A stretch of 64,000 nucleotides of DNA, taken from assembly GCA_045587545.1 (NCBI GenBank), contig JAZNCN010000005.1, positions 62,001 to 126,000 of the forward strand. The letters run 5' to 3'. The position numbers were made by a program, and so were the translations under genes. The stretch comes from Caccoplasma_A sp045587545 (GTDB taxonomy: Bacteria > Bacteroidota > Bacteroidia > Bacteroidales > G3-4614). The notes under the pieces were generated by a model, which was given only the letters and a program-made list of their open reading frames with translations, was not told the origin of the DNA and searched no databases. Below are positions 6,714-15,038 of the stretch, one piece after another. Positions within the stretch are counted from its first letter, which is position 1. Each line of letters opens with the position of its first letter.

Positions 6714-7115
6714 ATGAGGCGTTTATGTTATATTATATGTATGTTGGTGGCAACTTTATCATTAGTTGCATCAAACATCATACCTCATCACCACCATAAC
6801 GGTATTGTCGTATTTTCGTATTGTGAAGAAAACCATGAGAATGAAGATTGCGACAATCACAATAACTGTTGCAATTCAAACAATGAAGATGAGTGTAAAA
6901 CTTGTCCTCTCTCAATAACAAAATTATCTATTCTTAAAACCAATCAAAATGAGTTAAATGACAATATCTTTTATGTATCTGTCTTTTTTGATTGTAATGA
7001 GTATAATAATATTGAGAGTAGCGCAAAAAGGATAAAATATTTCTCTTTTAATGACACATACACGTCATCTTTTATCTTTTCGTCTCTTGCATTAAGAGCT
7101 CCTCCTGCTATCTAA
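6714..7115 (+). CDS. Small exported His/Cys-rich protein, first gene of the metal-efflux operon
   Basis: This 133-residue protein, starting at the ATG at 6714 (an upstream GTG at 6699 is also in frame), has an N-terminal hydrophobic signal and then a Pro-His-His-His-His cluster. Next comes a His/Asn/Cys-rich acidic stretch with Cys-Cys and Cys-Lys-Thr-Cys. This looks like a periplasmic metal-binding protein of the kind Bacteroidales place before CusBA/CzcBA genes (DUF6769-like, from memory). It is followed in about 90 bp by the adaptor gene and shares its promoter. Cu(I), Ag(I) or Zn(II) binding is inferred from composition. Confidence 0.6.
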   Translation: MRRLCYIICMLVATLSLVASNIIPHHHHNGIVVFSYCEENHENEDCDNHNNCCNSNNEDECKTCPLSITKLSILKTNQNELNDNIFYVSVFFDCNEYNNIESSAKRIKYFSFNDTYTSSFIFSSLALRAPPAI

Positions 7116-7203
7116 AAGATTATATCATCTTTTAAATGTCATTGATAAATTCTTGTTTATTAACGCTCGTATCAGTTACTACTGATACATAATATTATTA
7201 TAT

Positions 7204-8436
7204 ATGAAAAAACACTTTTTATACATTACTCTCTTCTCTGTTGCTTTTATGTATGGCTGTAATAGAGATAATCATAATCACCACGAACATAATTATCATG
7301 ATCATAATCATGATAGTGAGCATATACACCAACATAGTGAAACTGAAGAAGAATATCATCATAAAAATGGACATTCTCATAACCACTCAAATATCAATAT
7401 TGACGAAGATGAAGATATTGTTGTATTCTCGCATAAACAAGCTGAAAATGCAGGGCTTAATTGCGACACCATTAATTATGCTCCTTTTGCTCATGTTATA
7501 AAATGTAGTGGAGATATTGTTTCATCGCCGAGCGATGCCATTTATATTGTTGCTCCTACTAACGGAGTTATTCTATTCGGGAATCCCTACCCTGTTGACG
7601 GAAAGAGAGTAAAAGCAGGAGAAGTTTTATTTAATATATCATCAGCCAATCTTCAAGACGGCGATGTCGCATACAAAACAAAAATTGCATATGAAAATGC
7701 AAAAAGCGATTACGAACGCGCTGCTGAATTAGCAAAAGAGATGATAGTTTCTGCAAAAGATTTAGCAGACATAAAAGATGAATATGAAAGCGCCAAAGCT
7801 GCATATGAAGCTATTTGCGGAAAAGATGGTAATGGTAGTGTAGTTTCAGCTCATACTGATGGCTACATATCTCAAATTAGTGTAAAAAATGGCGATTTTG
7901 TATCGGTTGGACAAACCATTGCTATGATTAGCAGAAATAAAAAACTTCAACTTAGAGCCGATATAGAAAGAGAAGATTTTGCTCATCTACCCAAAATCAC
8001 AACAGCAAACTTTACTCTATCTTTTGACAATAATGTATACAAACTTTCTGAAATGAATGGGAAATTATTATCATACGGAAAGTATATTACTCACGGAGAA
8101 AATTTTATTCCTATTACTTTTGAATTCGATAACATCGCCAATCTAATTCCCGGATCTTATGCCGATATATTTCTCATTACTGCGAGTGAAGATAATTGCT
8201 TGGCTGTACCTGAAAATGCAATATGCGAAGATGAAGGCTTATTCTTTGTTTTTACTCGTATTGATTGCGAACATTTCAGAAAAACTTATATTGAAATTGG
8301 AGAAAGAAACGGAGAGAAGATAAAAGTTCTTAAAGGATTAAATAATGGAGATGTTGTTGTAACAGATGGTGTTCATCAACTAAAAGCGGCTTCACGAAAG
8401 AGCGTAATACCCGAAGGACATTCTCACAACCATTAA
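7204..8436 (+). CDS. Heavy-metal RND efflux periplasmic adaptor (CusB/CzcB family)
   Basis: This 410-residue lipoprotein has a signal peptide ending at Tyr-Gly-Cys and then a remarkably His-rich segment (about residues 20-65) and a C-terminal Gly-His-Ser-His-Asn-His tail. Between them lies the usual adaptor architecture: a barrel-sandwich half motif near 100-140, a short alpha-hairpin near 150-195 and beta-barrel/membrane-proximal domains. It links the inner membrane pump to the outer membrane channel. It lies 14 bp before the pump gene in one operon. The His-rich tails suggest metal capture in the periplasm. Which metal is exported cannot be read from the sequence. Confidence 0.88.
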   Translation: MKKHFLYITLFSVAFMYGCNRDNHNHHEHNYHDHNHDSEHIHQHSETEEEYHHKNGHSHNHSNINIDEDEDIVVFSHKQAENAGLNCDTINYAPFAHVIKCSGDIVSSPSDAIYIVAPTNGVILFGNPYPVDGKRVKAGEVLFNISSANLQDGDVAYKTKIAYENAKSDYERAAELAKEMIVSAKDLADIKDEYESAKAAYEAICGKDGNGSVVSAHTDGYISQISVKNGDFVSVGQTIAMISRNKKLQLRADIEREDFAHLPKITTANFTLSFDNNVYKLSEMNGKLLSYGKYITHGENFIPITFEFDNIANLIPGSYADIFLITASEDNCLAVPENAICEDEGLFFVFTRIDCEHFRKTYIEIGERNGEKIKVLKGLNNGDVVVTDGVHQLKAASRKSVIPEGHSHNH

Positions 8437-8450
8437 TAAGAGGAGTTGAT

Positions 8451-11400
8451 ATGTTGAACAAGATTATTAAATTTTCATTAGATAACCGCCTCGTTATTCT
8501 CTTGGTGGCAATTCTTCTTATGTTGGGAGGTATATACACAACACAAAACATTGAGGTTGATGTATTCCCTGACTTAAATGCTCCTACTGTTACAGTTATG
8601 ACCGAAGCTCCCGGTTTGGCACCTGAAGAGGTTGAAAGATTAGTCTCTTTTCCTATTGAAACAGCGGTTAATGGGGCTACCGGTGTGAGACGTGTGCGCT
8701 CTTCTTCTACTACAGGATTCTCTATTGTTTGGGTTGAGTTTGATTGGGATACTGATATTTATCTTGCACGGCAGATTGTTTCCGAGAAGCTATCTACTCT
8801 TGCCGGCAAACTCCCAAATAGTGCAGGAACACCCCAATTAGGCCCTCAAACATCAATATTGGGAGAGGTTATGATTATTGGGCTTTCATCTGACTCGGTA
8901 TCGCTGTTGGATATTAGAACAGCTGCAGACTTTCTTATACGGCCACGACTGTTATCAATTAGCGGTGTAGCTCAAGTTGATGTTATTGGTGGTGATGTAA
9001 AAGAGTATCAGATTCTTTTAAATCCCAATAAAATGCGCCATTATGGGGTTACTCTTGATAATGTTATGAATAATGTTCGTAACCTTAACGAAAATGCCGC
9101 AGGAGGTATAATATATGAATATGGTAATGAGTATATTATTAGGGGGGCTATTTCGTCAAAGAGTGCCGATGATATGGCAGAATGCCTTATAAGACGAGAG
9201 AATGGGGAGCATATTCACCTATACGACATTGCTGATGTAAAAATAGGTTCAAAGGCTCCTAAATTAGGTTTAGCTTCATCAAAAGGGAAAGAGTCTGTTA
9301 TAATGACTGTTACAAAACAACCTGAAGCAAGGACATTGGAGTTGACTGAAAATATTGATAAGGTAATGAATGATATAAGAAAGCAACTACCTGAGAATAT
9401 TGAAATTGATAGTCAAATATTCCGACAATCAAGATTTATTGAGAGTTCTATCAACAATATTCAAAAATCGCTTTATGAAGGTGGTATTTTTGTTGTTATC
9501 ATTCTTTTTATCTTCTTGATGAGTGTACGAACAACAATAATATCGGTTGTTACAATTCCTCTATCTCTTATTGTTACCATTATCACTCTTAAATTTATGG
9601 GGCTAACCATAAACACTATGAGTATAGGAGGTATGGCCATTGCAATTGGGTCGTTGGTTGATGATGCTATTGTTGATGTTGAAAATGTTTATAAAAGATT
9701 AAAACAAAATAATTTAAAAGCCGAGAGCGATAGGTTATCAACTTTGCAAGTGATTTTTGAAGCTTCAAAAGAGGTGCGCATGCCTATTTTAAACTCAACA
9801 TTGATTATTGTTGTTAGTTTTTTGCCTCTATTCTTCTTGTCAGGCATGGAGGGTAAAATGTTAGTTCCTCTTGGAATATCTTTTATTATTGCACTATTTG
9901 CATCAACAATTATTGCTCTTACTCTAACTCCCGTAATGTGCAGTTATCTGTTTGGCAGTAAAAGAAAAGCACAAAAGGAGAGAGAACCTATTGTTTCAAG
10001 ATTTTTAGGTAAATGGTATAAAAGAGGTTTAGAATGGGCTATATCTCATAAAAAAGGAGTACTTATTCCTACATTCTGTCTGTTTATAATTGCTATCGCA
10101 ACAACATATACATTAGGACGTAGTTTTTTACCTCAATTTAACGAGGGTTCTTTTACTATAAATATTAGCTCCGTTCCGGGAATATCTCTTGAAGAGAGCA
10201 ATAAAATAGGTAAACTTGCCGAAGATATACTGCTTACTATACCAGAGATACAAACAGTTGCAAGAAAAACAGGACGCGCAGAACTTGCAGAACATGCTTT
10301 AGGTGTTAATGCTTCTGAAATTGAAGCCCCTTTTATTCTTAAAGGTAGAAGCAAGAAGGAAGTTGCGGCAGAGGTTCGTGAAAAATTATCGGTACTCCCC
10401 GGAGTAAACATTGAAATTGGGCAACCTATATCTCACCGCATTGATGCTATGCTCTCTGGAACAAGAGCAAATATTGCCATAAAGATTTTTGGTAAAGACT
10501 TAAATCAAATGTTTAAGATTGGCAACGATATCAAAAAATTAATTTCTGATATAAATGGCATTGCTGATGTAAATGTTGAGCAACAAATTGAACGTCCGCA
10601 ATTAAGAATAACTCCCAACAGAGAGTTATTATCAGACTACGGCATCACTCTTGGAGAGTTCGGCGAGTTTATACATATTTTATTAGCAGGCGAAGTGGTA
10701 TCGCAAGTTTATGATGGAAACAGTACTTATGATGTTACAGTAAAACTTGACGACAATAAAAGGAAGTCGCTTGATGATATAAAGAATATGCTTATCGACT
10801 CTGAATCTGGTAAAATTCCATTATACTTTGTAGCAAAGGTTGAATCGGTTATGGGTCCTAACACTATAAGTAGAGAAAATGCCGAAAGAAAAATTGTTGT
10901 TTCGGCAAACGTGGCTGGTGGCGACCTTACCGGAGGTGTTAATGAGATTAGAGAACGTATTGAAGAGAATATAAGTTTACCGGAGGGGTACCATATTGAA
11001 TACGGAGGTCAATTTGAAAGCGAACAAGAGGCTTCAAAAAGATTGACTATTATGTCAATATTCTCAATACTGGTAATTTTCTTGTTGCTATACAATCAAT
11101 TTAAAAGTAGTATTCAAGCAGGTGTAATTCTTATAAATCTCCCACTCGCTCTTATTGGTGGCATTTTTGCTCTAAGATTTACAGATGGCATAATGAGTAT
11201 TCCCGCAATTATTGGTTTTATATCTCTGTTTGGTATTGCCACCCGCAATGGAATGCTTCTTATAAGCCGATATAATTCACTTAAAAAAGAGGGAAAGAGC
11301 TTAAAAGATATTATTATTAAGGGTTCAACAGACCGTCTTAATCCTATTATAATGACAGCATTAACTTCAATGCTTGCTCTTATTCCGTTAGCTATAGGTG

Positions 11401-11546
11401 GCGACCTTCCGGGTAATGAAATTCAAAGCCCTATGGCAAAGGTTATTTTAGGAGGATTACTCACTTCTACATTATTAAATATGTTTGTAATACCTGTTAT
11501 ATATATGATTATTGAGAAAAAGAAAGGGGGTAATTTTAAATCATGA
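8451..11546 (+). CDS. Heavy-metal efflux RND permease (CusA/CzcA family)
   Basis: This 1031-residue inner-membrane proton-driven pump has an N-terminal transmembrane helix and the first large periplasmic domain. A TM2-6 block follows at about 340-500, then the second periplasmic domain and the TM8-12 block at about 860-1020. The TM4 motif Leu-Val-Asp-Asp-Ala-Ile-Val-Asp-Val-Glu-Asn (about 403-413) is the heavy-metal RND signature and carries extra acidic residues. Length and layout match the family. It lies between adaptor and outer membrane factor genes and overlaps the latter by 4 bp (ATGA). Substrate may be Cu/Ag or Co/Zn/Cd. Confidence 0.92.
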   Translation: MLNKIIKFSLDNRLVILLVAILLMLGGIYTTQNIEVDVFPDLNAPTVTVMTEAPGLAPEEVERLVSFPIETAVNGATGVRRVRSSSTTGFSIVWVEFDWDTDIYLARQIVSEKLSTLAGKLPNSAGTPQLGPQTSILGEVMIIGLSSDSVSLLDIRTAADFLIRPRLLSISGVAQVDVIGGDVKEYQILLNPNKMRHYGVTLDNVMNNVRNLNENAAGGIIYEYGNEYIIRGAISSKSADDMAECLIRRENGEHIHLYDIADVKIGSKAPKLGLASSKGKESVIMTVTKQPEARTLELTENIDKVMNDIRKQLPENIEIDSQIFRQSRFIESSINNIQKSLYEGGIFVVIILFIFLMSVRTTIISVVTIPLSLIVTIITLKFMGLTINTMSIGGMAIAIGSLVDDAIVDVENVYKRLKQNNLKAESDRLSTLQVIFEASKEVRMPILNSTLIIVVSFLPLFFLSGMEGKMLVPLGISFIIALFASTIIALTLTPVMCSYLFGSKRKAQKEREPIVSRFLGKWYKRGLEWAISHKKGVLIPTFCLFIIAIATTYTLGRSFLPQFNEGSFTINISSVPGISLEESNKIGKLAEDILLTIPEIQTVARKTGRAELAEHALGVNASEIEAPFILKGRSKKEVAAEVREKLSVLPGVNIEIGQPISHRIDAMLSGTRANIAIKIFGKDLNQMFKIGNDIKKLISDINGIADVNVEQQIERPQLRITPNRELLSDYGITLGEFGEFIHILLAGEVVSQVYDGNSTYDVTVKLDDNKRKSLDDIKNMLIDSESGKIPLYFVAKVESVMGPNTISRENAERKIVVSANVAGGDLTGGVNEIRERIEENISLPEGYHIEYGGQFESEQEASKRLTIMSIFSILVIFLLLYNQFKSSIQAGVILINLPLALIGGIFALRFTDGIMSIPAIIGFISLFGIATRNGMLLISRYNSLKKEGKSLKDIIIKGSTDRLNPIIMTALTSMLALIPLAIGGDLPGNEIQSPMAKVILGGLLTSTLLNMFVIPVIYMIIEKKKGGNFKS

Positions 11547-12724
11547 AAAAAATTATTTTAATAGTTACCATTATAACTTATATATGTAATGGTACAGCCC
11601 AAAATACAAGTATTGATAAAGTTCTGAATGATATTGAGGATAACAACCTTACTCTAAAAACTTTAAGAGAGGAACAAAAAGCAGAGAAACTTGCGAATAA
11701 AGAGGATATTACTTTATCAAACCCCGAAGTTGAATTTAACTATATATGGGGAGCTTATAACCATGATATAAATGGCAAAGGTATATCTGTATCGCAAGAG
11801 TTTGATTTTAAGACCATACTCGGTTTTAAAAGCAGAGTTGCAAATAAGGAGAACGAATTAATTGATATTGTATATAAGAGAGAGAGAATAAACCTATTAC
11901 TTGAAGCAAAACTCCTATGCTATGATGCAATTTATTACAATGCTCTATGCAAAGAGTTAAATAACAGATTATCATATGCAAAGACAAATGTTGATGCATA
12001 TAAAAAACGTTTTGAGAATGGCGATGTATCAATACTTGAATATAATAAGGTAAAACTTGATTATGCCTTGGCAAAGGGGAAATTAGCAGAGATTGAAGCC
12101 GACAGAGAAGAGATTTTTTCACAACTTACAATTCTTAATGGTGGTAATGAGGTTGCACTTCTTGATGAAAGCTTTGAATTGATAGCTCCCCTACCCCTGT
12201 TTGATGTATGGTACACAGAAGCAGAAGCTCTTAATCCTGTTTTAGAATATGCAAAAAATGAGGTTGAATTGAACAAAAACAGAATAAGCCTAAATCGTTC
12301 GGCATGGGCACCTACTTTTTCGGCAGAGTATGAACGTTCATGGGAAGAGAACTTTAAACAAAACGGATTTAAAATAGGTATGAGCATACCTCTTTGGGCA
12401 GACATTAATAAAGTAAAATCGGCAAAAGCGGCTAAGATAGCATCTGAGAGCAGAGAATCTGAATTAAAGATTAACTTCTACTATCAAATTAAGAGTGCAT
12501 ATAATAAAACCGTTATATTACAAAAGAGTGCTGCTGAGACAAAGAGTGCTGTAGAACAATTATCAAATATGGTATATTTGGGAAAGGCTCTTGAAAGCGG
12601 AGAAATTTCAATGCTTGATTATATTGTTGAAGTAGAATTATACTATGATGCCCGAACTATGGCATTAGATGCTGAAAAAGCATATTTCTCATCACTTGCC
12701 AAACTTTCAGCATATACTCTATAA
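11543..12724 (+). CDS. TolC-family outer membrane channel of the metal efflux system (CusC/CzcC-like)
   Basis: This 393-residue exported protein has a short signal peptide ending at Gly-Thr-Ala-Gln. Long alpha-helical coiled-coil segments with heptad-like Leu/Ala/Glu patterns follow (about 40-75, 100-200, 285-390), typical of two tandem outer-membrane efflux repeats. It completes the tripartite pump with the two preceding genes and is translationally coupled to the permease. It ends in a strong bidirectional terminator shared with the convergent lipoprotein gene. Confidence 0.88.
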   Translation: MKKIILIVTIITYICNGTAQNTSIDKVLNDIEDNNLTLKTLREEQKAEKLANKEDITLSNPEVEFNYIWGAYNHDINGKGISVSQEFDFKTILGFKSRVANKENELIDIVYKRERINLLLEAKLLCYDAIYYNALCKELNNRLSYAKTNVDAYKKRFENGDVSILEYNKVKLDYALAKGKLAEIEADREEIFSQLTILNGGNEVALLDESFELIAPLPLFDVWYTEAEALNPVLEYAKNEVELNKNRISLNRSAWAPTFSAEYERSWEENFKQNGFKIGMSIPLWADINKVKSAKAAKIASESRESELKINFYYQIKSAYNKTVILQKSAAETKSAVEQLSNMVYLGKALESGEISMLDYIVEVELYYDARTMALDAEKAYFSSLAKLSAYTL

Positions 12725-12743
12725 ACTTTGTATAAAAAGATAA

Positions 12744-12785
12744 AAAACAGAATAGAAGCGAAAATTTTCGCTTCTATTCTGTTTT
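12744..12785. terminator. Bidirectional terminator
   Basis: A perfect 42-bp palindrome is centred at 12764/12765, with core arms AGAATAGAAGCGAAAA and TTTTCGCTTCTATTCT flanked by A and T tracts. It sits between the convergent efflux operon and the small lipoprotein gene. Confidence 0.85.
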
Positions 12786-12813
12786 AGGCATATTATTTTA
12801 GATATTTATTCAA

Positions 12814-13239
12814 CTACTGTATTGCAAAGACTTGAGGTGTAGCACAAAAAGCATTATACTCCTGCACTGTTTCAAATGTTTGAGATGGGCTATATTGTCT
12901 CTCTATATCCTCAAGTTCCAATTTGTATCTCTGATTTAGCTGAATAGGAGCTGAAGCATCTTCGGGTATAGGATTAAGTGTTACAACCATTTTTACATTA
13001 TTAAAGCCTTTTTCCGCCTCAAATGAAATATCAAAAGGATAATAAGATATTGCTCCTCCCGATACTAAATTACCGTTGGCATCAACATAACTGATTGTTC
13101 CTGTTATATCCTGATGAGTTCCGGGCATCAGTTGATATTCATACTCAACATCAACATATTTTCTATCATCATCACACGAAACAAGAGCAGGCATAAGGAT
13201 TAATAAAACCAAGCCCAAAAATTTACTAATCGTTTTCAT
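12814..13239 (-). CDS. Small lipoprotein of unknown function
   Basis: This 141-residue protein has a signal peptide and a lipobox (Ala-Leu-Val-Ser-Cys, C22) followed by Asp-Asp-Asp, the acidic pattern that often marks surface-exported lipoproteins in Bacteroidetes. The rest appears beta-rich and resembles a single Ig-like/DUF domain, with no catalytic motif. It stands alone, convergent with the efflux operon. I do not recognise a family. Confidence 0.7.
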   Translation of the reverse strand: MKTISKFLGLVLLILMPALVSCDDDRKYVDVEYEYQLMPGTHQDITGTISYVDANGNLVSGGAISYYPFDISFEAEKGFNNVKMVVTLNPIPEDASAPIQLNQRYKLELEDIERQYSPSQTFETVQEYNAFCATPQVFAIQ

Positions 13240-13387
13240 AATATATATTTTTTATTCCGATACAAATAAAAATAATGGTTATTGTATATGCAATACTATT
13301 AATTTTAATTATAAATTTTATATATAACATATCATTTTGGACATATAATGTTTATCTTTGTAAAAATTACCTATAAATGAAATAAAG

Positions 13388-14011
13388 ATGATACTCCCAA
13401 ACAATATAAAAGCCTTGCTATTTGATATGGACGGCGTTATTTTTGATACCGAAGGACTTTATACTGATTTTTGGAAAAGAGAACTTTTTAAATATCTCCC
13501 TGATGATCCGGAAATCTTTGACAAAGTCAAAGGCTCGACATTAAACGATATTCTTACCAGATATTTTAAAGAAGAAGATGTTAAAGTAAAAGTTGTTGCA
13601 GCTATTGATAATTTTGAAACTACAATGCCATTTTATTATATAAACGGGTTTGAGGAGTATTTCAGAAAAATTAAGGAAACCGGATATAAATGCGCAGTTG
13701 TTACAAGCTCAAACGATAAAAAAATGGCTAATGTATTTAACCGCCACCCAATGTTCAAGAGCCAATATGATACAATTATAACTGCCGATGATATAACATT
13801 ATCAAAACCAAATCCTCAATGTTTTTTGCTTGCAGCAGAAAGGCTTGGAGTAAAACCTGAAGAGTGCGCCGTATTTGAGGACTCTATTCATGGACTGAAT
13901 GCAGCTCGCGCAGCCAGAATGTTTGTTGTTGGAGTTGCAACATCTAACCCATACAACATTGTAAAAGAGATGTCAGATGTAATAATAAATGATTTTAATG
14001 AACTTTTATGA
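13388..14011 (+). CDS. HAD-superfamily sugar-phosphatase/phosphomutase-like protein
   Basis: This 207-residue protein belongs to the beta-phosphoglucomutase-like HAD group. Motif I is Phe-Asp-Met-Asp-Gly-Val at 13-18, with the nucleophile and acid/base Asp pair. Motif II is Val-Thr-Ser-Ser near 104-107, the motif III Lys is in Ser-Lys-Pro near 139-141, and motif IV Val-Phe-Glu-Asp-Ser is near 158-162. A helical cap (about 20-85) decides the substrate, probably a small sugar or nucleotide phosphate. Its stop overlaps the start of the following GT90 gene by 4 bp, so the two are coexpressed. A -7-like TATCTTTG lies at 13353-13360. Confidence 0.85.
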   Translation: MILPNNIKALLFDMDGVIFDTEGLYTDFWKRELFKYLPDDPEIFDKVKGSTLNDILTRYFKEEDVKVKVVAAIDNFETTMPFYYINGFEEYFRKIKETGYKCAVVTSSNDKKMANVFNRHPMFKSQYDTIITADDITLSKPNPQCFLLAAERLGVKPEECAVFEDSIHGLNAARAARMFVVGVATSNPYNIVKEMSDVIINDFNELL

Positions 14012-14970
14012 TAAAAAATCTTCGATATAAATTAAATAGCGGAAAAAATTCAAAATTAAAATATTATATATTAAACTATTTTCTACTGTTAATCCCTAAT
14101 TGTTTTTTCAGAATAATAAGGGAGTCTGTTATTAATAAATGTATTAAAAGAGATGATTGGGAGTATATTCAAGAGAGGGTTAACTACTATAATAAATTAT
14201 CTAAAGAAGTGAAACTTCCTGAGTCAACACCTCTCATAAAAGATCACAAAATAGGAAAACAAAAAGTCTATTTTTTTGATTCATATAACTATACAAGATG
14301 GTTTGATAAGAATTTAAAATTTAGTTTCTTACCCGGAGATATAACTCATGTCCCCGATACTCCTACAGTTTTAAAGAGCAGACCTCTAAAAGATAACAAT
14401 CAAAATTCTATAATTCTTAAATTAGATAAAATCAGACACTTTATCTTTGTTAAAGACAAAAAGAGATTCTCTGATAAAAAAGATATGGCGATCTTCAGAG
14501 GGAAAGTGAGTGGAAAAGATAATAGAATCTTATTCATGAATAAATTTTATAATAATCCAATGTTTGATATAGGAGATGTAAGCAAAAATGTTATAAATCC
14601 AAATTGGATAACTCCCAAAAAGACAATAGCTGAACATCTTGACTATAAATTTATAATGGCACTTGAAGGAAATGATGTTGCAAGTAACCTAAAGTGGGTT
14701 ATGTCTTCAAACTCTATTGCTGTTATGCCACGTCCAACATGTGAAACATGGTTTATGGAAGGTAAATTAATCCCAAACTATCACTATATTGAGGTTAAAG
14801 ATGATTTCTCAGACATTGAAGAACGTCTAAACTATTATATAAATCACCAAGATGAGGCAGAAATGATTATAAAAAATGCCCATGAATATATTAAACCTTT
14901 TAAGAATAAACAGAGAGAGAGACTTATATCTTTATTAGTTCTTGATAAATATTTTAAACTGACAAACTAA
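14008..14970 (+). CDS. Glycosyltransferase family 90 (LPS-modifying, CAP10-like)
   Basis: This 320-residue cytoplasmic protein has GT90 hallmarks: Phe-Leu-Pro-Gly-Asp-Ile-Thr-His-Val near 109-117, Phe-Arg-Gly-Lys-Val near 168-172, Leu-Glu-Gly-Asn-Asp near 227-231, and a C-terminal Pro-Arg-Pro-Thr-Cys-Glu-Thr-Trp with Glu-Val-Lys-Asp-Asp-Phe. Family members transfer xylose or related sugars to lipopolysaccharide or glycans. The donor cannot be told from sequence. It is coupled to the HAD phosphatase and ends in a perfect-hairpin terminator. Confidence 0.82.
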   Translation: MIKNLRYKLNSGKNSKLKYYILNYFLLLIPNCFFRIIRESVINKCIKRDDWEYIQERVNYYNKLSKEVKLPESTPLIKDHKIGKQKVYFFDSYNYTRWFDKNLKFSFLPGDITHVPDTPTVLKSRPLKDNNQNSIILKLDKIRHFIFVKDKKRFSDKKDMAIFRGKVSGKDNRILFMNKFYNNPMFDIGDVSKNVINPNWITPKKTIAEHLDYKFIMALEGNDVASNLKWVMSSNSIAVMPRPTCETWFMEGKLIPNYHYIEVKDDFSDIEERLNYYINHQDEAEMIIKNAHEYIKPFKNKQRERLISLLVLDKYFKLTN

Positions 14971-14988
14971 TGTAATATTTTTTTAAGC

Positions 14989-15024
14989 AAAAAAGACAAC
15001 TCAGAATTCTGAGTTGTCTTTTTT
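14989..15024. terminator. Bidirectional terminator between GT90 and carB
   Basis: A perfect 36-bp palindrome has arms AAAAAAGACAACTCAGAA and TTCTGAGTTGTCTTTTTT. It serves the converging GT90 and carB transcripts. Confidence 0.88.
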
Positions 15025-15038
15025 ATATTTTGCTACTA

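Noticed and set aside
7241..7501. Alternative-frame ORF in the adaptor gene
   Set aside because: It is an artefact of His/Asn-codon runs in the real adaptor frame; composition is Ile/Met-rich without any domain.
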